Assembly: GCF_001425865.1 (NCBI RefSeq)
Contig: NZ_LMDS01000005.1
Coordinates: 310,001 to 374,000 of the forward strand
Direction of reading: 5' to 3'
Source: Rhizobacter sp. Root404
GTDB taxonomy: Bacteria > Pseudomonadota > Gammaproteobacteria > Burkholderiales > Burkholderiaceae_C
Length of the DNA stretch: 64,000 nt
In this document: positions 44,586-54,650 of the stretch, in pieces
Position numbering within the stretch: the first letter of the stretch is position 1
Layout of the letters: each line of letters starts with the position of its first letter
Position numbers and translations under genes: made by a program
Notes under the pieces: model-generated
The model's database searches: none
Seen by the model: the letters and a program-made list of their open reading frames with translations, nothing else
What the model was told of the DNA's origin: nothing

Positions 44586-45101
44586 ATGAACAAGACCGTC
44601 ACCGACAGCACCGAAGCCCGCAGCACGCTGTGGGACCTGATCAAGGACATCCGCTTCGCGATGTTCACGACCCGCCACGACAACGGCCACCTGCACTCGC
44701 GGCCGATGACGACCCAGAACTCCAAGCTCGACGAGGACCAGAACCTGTGGTTCTTCATGTCGAGGAAGGGCGACCCGGTCGCCGACTTCGAGGCCGAGCC
44801 GAACGTGAACGTGAGCTACGCCGACACCGGCGCGGACAGCTACGTGTCGGTCTCCGGCACGGCAGCGGTCGTCGACGACCTGGCGAAGAAGCAGCAGCTG
44901 TGGAGCAAGATGGCCGAGGCCTGGTTCCCGGGCGGCGTCACCGACCCCGATCTCGCGCTGGTGCGCGTCAAGATCACCCACGCCAACTACTGGGACGTGA
45001 AGGAAAGCAAGGTCGTGCAGCTCTTCAAGATGGCCAAGGCCGCGATCACCGGCCAGCCGCCCACCGACCTCGGTGAGCACGGCGAAATCCGGATGAACTG
45101 A
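44586..45101 (+). CDS. General stress protein 26-like FMN-binding split-barrel protein (pyridoxamine 5'-phosphate oxidase family)
   Basis: 171-residue protein of the flavin-reductase split-barrel class. It has the opening IKDIRFAMFTTRHDNG, then HLHSRPMTTQ, LWFFMSRKGDPVADF and VRVKITHANYWD, as in the stress protein 26 group. It likely binds FMN or another flavin and may reduce or sequester small molecules; no reaction is proven. ATG 44586 has GAAAGG spaced 7 bases. In-frame ATGs at 44562 and 44571 are possible but lack a ribosome site. It is convergent with dsbB. Confidence 0.85.
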   Translation: MNKTVTDSTEARSTLWDLIKDIRFAMFTTRHDNGHLHSRPMTTQNSKLDEDQNLWFFMSRKGDPVADFEAEPNVNVSYADTGADSYVSVSGTAAVVDDLAKKQQLWSKMAEAWFPGGVTDPDLALVRVKITHANYWDVKESKVVQLFKMAKAAITGQPPTDLGEHGEIRMN

Positions 45102-45111
45102 GGCGCCGCGT

Positions 45112-45594
45112 TCAGCGCGCTGGCGCGCGGCGCAGCCCGCGTGCCAGCGCGATCGCGATGGCCACGAACAGCGCCAGGCTCCACAGGTCGTAGGGGATGC
45201 CGAGCAGGTCGACCGCGGCATCCGCGCAGGTCGCCCGCGGCGCGAACACCTCGGGCCACAGGCTGTCGAGGTGCAGCCACAGGCTGACGACCTGGTCCGC
45301 AAAGGTCAGGTTGCACGAGGCGGACGCGGCGGCCTTGAAATGCTGCCAGACCGCCGCGCCGATGCCGCAGAGCGCGAGCAACAGGCCCAGTCCCGCGGCG
45401 ACCGTTCGCCCCGCGGCGCGGCGCCACACCAGGCCGATGACGCAAGCGAGCGCGATCGCCAGGTAGATCACCCGCTGCAGCACGCACCAGGGGCAAGGCT
45501 GCATGTCGAAGCGGTACTGCGACACCAGCGCCGCGCCGACCGCGGCGAGGCAGACCAGCGCGACCCCGGCGAACAAGCGGTCGCTGCGGCTCAT
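45112..45594 (-). CDS. dsbB: Disulfide bond formation protein B
   Basis: Inner-membrane quinone reductase that reoxidises DsbA. The 160-residue protein has four predicted helices. The first redox pair is in QPCPWCVLQR; the second periplasmic pair is the Cys in ASCNLTF and that in RATCADA. ATG 45594 overlaps the stop of the RidA-like gene (ATGA), so the two are co-translated. Confidence 0.95.
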   Translation of the reverse strand: MSRSDRLFAGVALVCLAAVGAALVSQYRFDMQPCPWCVLQRVIYLAIALACVIGLVWRRAAGRTVAAGLGLLLALCGIGAAVWQHFKAAASASCNLTFADQVVSLWLHLDSLWPEVFAPRATCADAAVDLLGIPYDLWSLALFVAIAIALARGLRRAPAR

Positions 45595-46055
45595 TTCACC
45601 TGCGCGATCAGCTCGATCTCGACGCACGCGCCCATCGGCAGTTGGGCCACGCCGAACGCGCTGCGTGCATGCGCGCCCTTGTCGCCGAAGACCTCGGCCA
45701 GCAGTTCCGAACAGCCGTTCGTGACCATGTGGTGCTCGGTGTAGTCGGGCGTGCTGTTGACCAGGCTCATCACCTTGACGATCCGCTCGATGTCGTTCAG
45801 GTCGCCGACCGCCGCGTGCAGCGTGCCGAGCAGGTCGATCGCGATCGAACGCGCCGCATGCTTGGCCGTGGCCGTGACCATGTCGCGTCCGAGCTGCCCG
45901 ATCCAGGCCTTGCCTTCGCGCCGCGCGATGTGGCCGGACACGAACACCAGGTTGCCGGTGCGCACGAACGGCACATAGGCGGCCGCCGGCGTCGATGCCG
46001 GGGGCAGCGTGATCCCGAGGGCGGTCAGGCGGTCGTAGACGGAGGGCGTTGACAT
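45591..46055 (-). CDS. RidA/YjgF-like protein
   Basis: Small enamine/imine deaminase-fold protein, 154 residues. It contains GNLVFVSGHIARREG, SIAIDLLGTLHAAVGDLNDIERIVKV and GAHARSAFGVAQLPMGACVEIEL, matching the family. The usual catalytic Arg of RidA (R105 in the liver protein) seems kept in ARSAFGV. It precedes dsbB (ATGA overlap) and is divergent from comEC across 48 bp. The exact substrate is unknown. Confidence 0.88.
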   Translation of the reverse strand: MSTPSVYDRLTALGITLPPASTPAAAYVPFVRTGNLVFVSGHIARREGKAWIGQLGRDMVTATAKHAARSIAIDLLGTLHAAVGDLNDIERIVKVMSLVNSTPDYTEHHMVTNGCSELLAEVFGDKGAHARSAFGVAQLPMGACVEIELIAQVK

Positions 46056-46087
46056 GGTTTTGCCGCGTGTCGGATGGGAAGGCGCAA

Positions 46088-46097
46088 ATCCTACACT
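46088..46097. promoter_or_regulatory. Overlapping divergent -10 elements (RidA-like gene / comEC)
   Basis: ATCCTACACT contains TACACT on the plus strand (ending 6 bases before the comEC ATG) and TAGGAT on the minus strand (leader of about 25 nt for the RidA-like gene). Both fit -10 consensus at four or five of six positions. The two promoters would exclude each other. Confidence 0.4.
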
Positions 46098-46103
46098 GCA
46101 GCG

Positions 46104-48542
46104 ATGCAGAGACGAGCCGGGTTCGGGGCACGACTGGTGCTCCTGGCCGGTGCCTGGATCGCCGGCGTGGCGCTGCAACTCCAGCAGCGCGCGCTCTGGT
46201 CCACCGAGACCTACCAGCTGATCCTGGCCGGCGGGCTGTGCTGTGGTGCGATCGGCTGGGCGGGCTGGCGCGGCCGCGGCGCGCTGGCCGCCGCCTGCCT
46301 CGGCGTGCTGCTGACCGCCCATGGTGCGACCGGGCTGCGCGCCGCGCTGCGCCTGGCGGATGCGCTGCCGGCCGCGATCGAAGGCCGCGACCTGGTCGTC
46401 AGCGGCGTCGTCGCCGGCCTGCCGCAGCGCAGCGCGGCGGGGTTGCGCTTCCGGTTCGAGACCGACGCGGCGATGCTCGACGGCCAGCCCGTCACCGTGC
46501 CGGCGCTGCTGACCGTCGGCTGGTTCAAGGGCCAGCACGAGGATGCGGTGCTGAGCGAGCCGCAGGCCGAGCTGCGCGCCGGCCAACGCTGGCGCTTCAC
46601 GCTGCGCCTGCGCCGGCCGCACGGCAGCATGAACCCGCACGGCTTCGACTACGAACTGCTGTTGTTCGAGCAGGGCGTGCGCGCCACCGCAAGCGTGCGG
46701 GACGCACCACTGCCTGAGTTGCTGCAGCGTGCCGCGGGCTACCCGGTCGAGCGCCTGCGGCAGCGCGTGCGCGACGCGATCGAGGCCAGCGTGCCCGACC
46801 GCCGCGCCGCCGGCGTGCTGGCCGCGCTCGCCGTCGGCGACCAGGGCGCGATCGAGCGCGAGGACTGGGATCTGTACCGCAACACCGGCATCGCCCACCT
46901 GGTCAGCATCAGCGGCCTGCACATCACGATGTTCGCGTGGCTCGCCGGCAGTCTGATCGCGCGCCTCTGGTGCCGCAGCCGGCGTGCGACGCTGTGGTGG
47001 CCGGCGCCGCTCGCGGCCGCGTGGGGCGGCCTGGCGTGCGCGGGCGCCTACGCGGTGTTTTCCGGCTGGGGCGTGCCCTCCCAGCGCACGATCTGCATGC
47101 TGGCGGTCGTCACGCTCGCGCGCAGCGGCGGAGTGCGCTGGCCCTGGGGGCTGGTGCTGCTGGCCTCGGCCGTGGCCGTCACCGCCTTCGACCCGTGGGC
47201 GCTGCTGCAGGCCGGCTTCTGGTTGTCGTTCGGTGCGGTCGGTCTGCTGATGGCGTCGGCACCGCGGCAGGCGACGCGCGTCGTCGAACCGGTCTCGGGC
47301 TGGCGCGGCTGGACCGCCCGCGCGTGGACGGCGTGGCGCGCCGACCTGCGCACGCAACTCGTCGCGACGATCGGCCTGACACCGTTGTCGTTGGTGTTCT
47401 TTCAGCAGGTGTCGGTGGTCGGCTTCGCGGCCAACCTGATCGCGATCCCGGTGATCACGCTGGTGATCACGCCGCTGGCGCTGCTCGGGGTCGCGTTCGT
47501 GCCGCTGTGGACCGTCGGCGCGTGGGTCGTGCAGGGGCTCAATGGCGTGCTTGCATCGCTGGTCGTGATGCCGGCGGCGGTCTGGCTGGTGCCCGTCGCG
47601 CCGGCGTGGGCGCAACTCGCCGGATTGTTGGGCGCGTTGCTCGCCGTACTGCCCCTGCCGTGGCGCGTCCGGGTGCTCGCCGTCCCGCTGCTGATCCCGT
47701 TGCTGCTGCCGCCGCGCGACGTCCCGGCCGAGGGCCGCTTCGACGTGGTGGCGCTCGATGTCGGCCAGGGCAGCGCGGTGCTCGTGCGCACGCGGGCGCA
47801 CCTGCTCGTGTTCGACGCCGGCCCGCAGTACGCGCGCGAGAGCGACGCCGGCCAGCGGGTCGTGCTCCCGCTGCTGCGGGCGCGCGGCGAGGCGCGCATC
47901 GACCGGCTGGTGCTGAGCCACCGCGACATCGACCACGTCGGCGGCGCCGCGGCACTGCTGAAGGCGATGCCGGTGCAGGAGCTTATGAGTTCGCTCGAGC
48001 CCGACCACCCGCTGCTGCGCCTGGCACCGCGCACGACCCGTTGCGAGGCCGGGCAGGCCTGGGAATGGGACGGCGTGCGCTTCGAGATGCTCCGCCCACC
48101 GATCGACGACTACGCGCGCCCGATGAAATCGAACGCGATGTCGTGCGTGCTGCGCGTCGTCGGCGCAGGCGCCGGCGCGCCCAGCGTGCTGCTGACCGGC
48201 GACATCGAGCGCGACCAGGAACTGGCGCTGCTCGCGCACGTACCCGGCGTGCTGCGCAGCGACGTGCTGATCGCACCGCACCACGGCAGCAAGACCTCGT
48301 CGAGCGACGCCTTCCTGGACGCGGTGGCGCCGCGGGTCGCCGTCTTCCAGGCCCGTTACCGCAACCGCTTCGGCCACCCCGCGCCGCAGGTGGTGGAGCG
48401 CTATCGGACGCATGGCATCGCCACCGCCAGCACACCGGGTTGCGGCGCCTGGACGTGGCGCAACGGCGCCGTCGGCGAGGCCCGGTGCGAGCGCGAGGTC
48501 GCTCGCCGCTACTGGCATCACGCCGCCGACTACCATGAATGA
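46104..48542 (+). CDS. comEC: Competence DNA channel protein ComEC/Rec2
   Basis: Inner-membrane channel for uptake of single-stranded DNA in transformation, 812 residues. N-terminal helices and the OB-like DUF4131 domain (about 1-180) precede the competence domain (SISGLHITMFAWLAG, then a run of helices to about 560). A C-terminal MBL domain carries LDVGQGSAVLVRT, LSHRDIDHVGG and APHHGSKTSSS, so the putative nuclease motifs are intact. ATG 46104 is preferred; an ATG at 46074 adds ten residues. It indicates at least potential natural competence; no other com genes are here. Confidence 0.93.
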   Translation: MQRRAGFGARLVLLAGAWIAGVALQLQQRALWSTETYQLILAGGLCCGAIGWAGWRGRGALAAACLGVLLTAHGATGLRAALRLADALPAAIEGRDLVVSGVVAGLPQRSAAGLRFRFETDAAMLDGQPVTVPALLTVGWFKGQHEDAVLSEPQAELRAGQRWRFTLRLRRPHGSMNPHGFDYELLLFEQGVRATASVRDAPLPELLQRAAGYPVERLRQRVRDAIEASVPDRRAAGVLAALAVGDQGAIEREDWDLYRNTGIAHLVSISGLHITMFAWLAGSLIARLWCRSRRATLWWPAPLAAAWGGLACAGAYAVFSGWGVPSQRTICMLAVVTLARSGGVRWPWGLVLLASAVAVTAFDPWALLQAGFWLSFGAVGLLMASAPRQATRVVEPVSGWRGWTARAWTAWRADLRTQLVATIGLTPLSLVFFQQVSVVGFAANLIAIPVITLVITPLALLGVAFVPLWTVGAWVVQGLNGVLASLVVMPAAVWLVPVAPAWAQLAGLLGALLAVLPLPWRVRVLAVPLLIPLLLPPRDVPAEGRFDVVALDVGQGSAVLVRTRAHLLVFDAGPQYARESDAGQRVVLPLLRARGEARIDRLVLSHRDIDHVGGAAALLKAMPVQELMSSLEPDHPLLRLAPRTTRCEAGQAWEWDGVRFEMLRPPIDDYARPMKSNAMSCVLRVVGAGAGAPSVLLTGDIERDQELALLAHVPGVLRSDVLIAPHHGSKTSSSDAFLDAVAPRVAVFQARYRNRFGHPAPQVVERYRTHGIATASTPGCGAWTWRNGAVGEARCEREVARRYWHHAADYHE

Positions 48543-48555
48543 TCGAGGTCGTCAT

Positions 48556-48571
48556 TGGCCTGGAATTTGCT
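48556..48571 (+). promoter_or_regulatory. Candidate sigma-54 promoter upstream of the ATP-grasp cluster
   Basis: TGGCCTGGAATTTGCT matches the -24/-12 consensus TGGCACG-N4-TTGCW at exact spacing, with only two mismatches (the A and C after TGGC). GG is at 48557-48558 and GC at 48569-48570. The expected start near 48582 falls just before the GAGGAG ribosome site of the next gene. Confidence 0.5.
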
Positions 48572-48596
48572 ACCCTGTGCCCGAGGAGACTTGCCT

Positions 48597-50033
48597 ATGA
48601 GACCCAGCTTCGACGAAATGCGCGCCGATGCCAACACGATCCGCGAGCACTACCGCGGCTACGACCGTTGGCTGTCACTGCAACCCAATGATGTGATGCT
48701 GTCGCGCCGCGAAGAAGCCGAAGTCATCTTTCGCCGCGTCGGCATCACCTTCGCGGTCTACGGCGCGAAGGACGAGGACGGCCATGGCAACGAGCGGCTG
48801 ATCCCGTTCGACCTGATCCCGCGCGTGATCCCCGCGCACGAATGGGCCGAGATGGAGAAGGGCCTCGCGCAACGCGTGACGGCGCTCAACCGCTTCATCC
48901 ACGACGTCTACCACGGCCAGGAGATCATCAAGGCCGGCCACGTGCCTGCCGAGCAGATCCTGAACAACGCGCAGTTCCGACCCGAGATGATGGGCGTCGA
49001 TGTGCCGGGCGGCATCTACTCGCACATCTCCGGCATCGACATCATCCGCGCCGCCAATGCCGACGGCAGCGGCAGCTACTACGTGCTCGAGGACAACCTG
49101 CGCGTGCCCAGCGGCGTGAGCTACATGCTCGAGGACCGCAAGATGATGATGCGGCTGTTCCCCGAGCTGTTCAGCCAGCACCGGGTCGCGCCGGTCGCGC
49201 ACTACCCCGACCTGCTGCTCGAGACGTTGCGCTCGGTCGCGCCGGCCTCGGTGAACGAGCCGACCGTCGTCGTGCTGACGCCGGGCATGCACAACAGCGC
49301 GTACTTCGAGCACGCGTTCCTGGCCCAGCAGATGGGCATCGAGCTGGTCGAGGGGCAGGACTTGTTCGTCAAGGACAACTTCGTCTACATGCGCACGACG
49401 CAGGGCCCGAAGCGGGTCGACGTGATCTACCGCCGCGTCGACGACGACTTCCTCGACCCGCAGGTCTTCCGCAAGGATTCGACGCTCGGCTGCGCCGGAC
49501 TGCTGAGCGCCTACCGCGCCGGCAACGTCACGCTCAGCAACGCGATCGGCACCGGCGTGGCGGACGACAAGTCCATCTACCCGTACGTGCCGAAGATGAT
49601 CGAGTTCTACCTCGGCGAGAAGCCGATCCTGCACAACGTGCCGACCTACATGTGCCGCAAGACCGAGGACTTGAGCTACGTGCTCGCCAACCTCGACCAG
49701 CTGGTCGTCAAGGAGGTCCACGGGGCGGGCGGCTACGGCATGCTGATCGGGCCCGCGGCCACCAAGGCCGAGATCGAGGATTTCCGCACCGCGCTGCTCG
49801 CCAACCCGAGCGGCTACATCGCGCAGCCCACGCTGAGCCTGTCGACCTGCCCGACGTACGTGGAGAGCGGCATCGCGCCGCGCCACATCGACCTGCGGCC
49901 GTTCGTGCTCTCGGGCAAGGAGGTGCAGATGGTGCCGGGCGGGCTGACCCGCGTGGCGCTGAAGGAAGGGTCGCTGGTCGTCAACTCGTCGCAGGGCGGC
50001 GGGACCAAGGACACCTGGGTGCTGGAAGCCTGA
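48597..50033 (+). CDS. Circularly permuted ATP-grasp type 2 ligase (DUF404/DUF407, COG2308 class)
   Basis: Predicted carboxylate-amine ligase of unknown substrate, 478 residues. The family's opening EHYRGYDRWLSL is present. The permuted ATP-grasp core has MMGVDVPGGIYSHISG, YVLEDNLRVPSGVSYMLEDR, the Gly-rich KEVHGAGGYGMLIGP, and the C-terminal VPGGLTRVAL with GTKDTWVLEA. No membrane helix. ATG 48597 has GAGGAG eight bases upstream. It is the first of a set with an alpha-E gene and transglutaminase genes. Comparative genomics has proposed peptide synthesis or ligation for such sets; no reaction is known. Confidence 0.92.
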   Translation: MRPSFDEMRADANTIREHYRGYDRWLSLQPNDVMLSRREEAEVIFRRVGITFAVYGAKDEDGHGNERLIPFDLIPRVIPAHEWAEMEKGLAQRVTALNRFIHDVYHGQEIIKAGHVPAEQILNNAQFRPEMMGVDVPGGIYSHISGIDIIRAANADGSGSYYVLEDNLRVPSGVSYMLEDRKMMMRLFPELFSQHRVAPVAHYPDLLLETLRSVAPASVNEPTVVVLTPGMHNSAYFEHAFLAQQMGIELVEGQDLFVKDNFVYMRTTQGPKRVDVIYRRVDDDFLDPQVFRKDSTLGCAGLLSAYRAGNVTLSNAIGTGVADDKSIYPYVPKMIEFYLGEKPILHNVPTYMCRKTEDLSYVLANLDQLVVKEVHGAGGYGMLIGPAATKAEIEDFRTALLANPSGYIAQPTLSLSTCPTYVESGIAPRHIDLRPFVLSGKEVQMVPGGLTRVALKEGSLVVNSSQGGGTKDTWVLEA

Positions 50034-50055
50034 TCGGCGAAAGGGAGAGAACGAG

Positions 50056-51048
50056 ATGCTGTCAAGAACCGCCGATCACCTGTTCTGGATGGCCCGCTAC
50101 ATGGAGCGGGCCGAGAACACCGCGCGCATGCTGGACGTGAACTACCAGGCGTCGCTGATGCCGCAGTCCGCCGAGGACGCCGAGAAGGGCTGGAAGGGCC
50201 TGCTCGGCATCAGCGAGCTGACCGGTGACTTCGCGAAGCGCTACGGCGCCGTCACGCCGGACAGCGTGATGCGCTACATGGTCAGCGACGAAGGGAACGG
50301 CTCGAGCATCCGCAACTGCCTGCAGGCCGCGCGCGAGAACGCCCGCGCGGTGCGCGGCACGCTGACCACCGAGGTCTGGGAGACGCAGAACCAGACCTGG
50401 CTCGAGTTCCAGCGCATGGTCTCGAACGAGTCGTTCCTGCGCGACCCGAGCACGCTGTTCGAGTGGGTCAAGTTCCGCTCGCACCTGTCGCGCGGCGTCA
50501 CGGTCGGCACGATGCTGCAGGACGAGGCCTTCCACTTCCTGCGCATCGGCAGCTTCCTGGAGCGGGCCGACAACACGGCGCGGCTGCTCGACGTGAAGTT
50601 CCACGCCGTCGAGAGCGAGTACCACGGCTTCCAGACCCAGAGCCAGAACGGCGTCGGCGAGACGGCCGCGGCGCGCGACACCGAGGTCGACTTCTACCAC
50701 TGGTCCGGCATCCTGCGCTCGGTCTCGGGCTTCGAGGTCTACCGCAAGGCCTACCGCAACGTGATCCGGCCCGAGAAGGTGGCCGAGCTGCTGATCCTGC
50801 GCCCGGACATGCCGCGTTCGCTCGCGGCCTGCATGCACGAGGTCGTGATCAACCTGAAGATGGTGGCCAACGAGCAGTCGACCGAGACGCTGCGCAAGGC
50901 CGGCCGGCTGCAGGCCGACCTGCAGTACGGTCGCATCGACGAGATCCTCGCGACCGGCCTGCACGCCTACCTGACGCAGTTCCTCGAGCGCGTCGGCACG
51001 CTGGGCATCGGCATCAGCCGGGACTTCCTCGTGCCGGTCGCGGCCTGA
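50056..51048 (+). CDS. Alpha-E domain protein (COG2307 class)
   Basis: 330-residue, almost wholly helical protein of unknown function. The opening MLSRTADHLFWMARYMERAENTAR is typed here in parts: LSRTADHLFWMARY, MERAENTARML, and later FLERADNTARLLDVKFH repeats the same pattern, so the fold is a duplicated helical bundle. It always occurs with circularly permuted ATP-grasp proteins and is probably a partner or substrate holder. It starts 22 bp after the ligase gene, with a GGGAGAG ribosome site. Confidence 0.9.
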   Translation: MLSRTADHLFWMARYMERAENTARMLDVNYQASLMPQSAEDAEKGWKGLLGISELTGDFAKRYGAVTPDSVMRYMVSDEGNGSSIRNCLQAARENARAVRGTLTTEVWETQNQTWLEFQRMVSNESFLRDPSTLFEWVKFRSHLSRGVTVGTMLQDEAFHFLRIGSFLERADNTARLLDVKFHAVESEYHGFQTQSQNGVGETAAARDTEVDFYHWSGILRSVSGFEVYRKAYRNVIRPEKVAELLILRPDMPRSLAACMHEVVINLKMVANEQSTETLRKAGRLQADLQYGRIDEILATGLHAYLTQFLERVGTLGIGISRDFLVPVAA

Positions 51049-51096
51049 GCGTCACCCACCTCTCCACCAGAACTCGAACATCCCTCCGGAGACCCC

Positions 51097-54519
<3,423 letters not shown>

Positions 54520-54522
54520 ATG

Positions 54523-54542
54523 GACCCCGCGGCTGCGGGGTC
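54523..54542 (+). promoter_or_regulatory. GC-rich hairpin after the first transglutaminase gene
   Basis: GACCCCGC-GGCT-GCGGGGTC is a perfect 8-bp stem, 3 bp after the stop codon. There is no T-run, so it is not a classical terminator; it may protect the upstream mRNA or weaken read-through between the two modules. Confidence 0.5.
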
Positions 54543-54622
54543 GCCGCCACCCCATCGGGGGGTCGCGGGCTGCCTGGGAGCGGCCCGACGCCGGTCCGCG
54601 CGCGCTGACGAGGCGACAATGC

Positions 54623-54641
54623 GCGTCGTGATGAACGACGC
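54623..54641. promoter_or_regulatory. Inverted repeat before the second module
   Basis: GCGTCGT-GATGA-ACGACGC is a perfect 7-bp inverted repeat. It lies 9 bp before the ATG of the fused ligase and just after a GACAAT hexamer (54615-54620), the place for an operator on an internal promoter or a leader hairpin. Confidence 0.45.
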
Positions 54642-54650
54642 CCCACTTCG

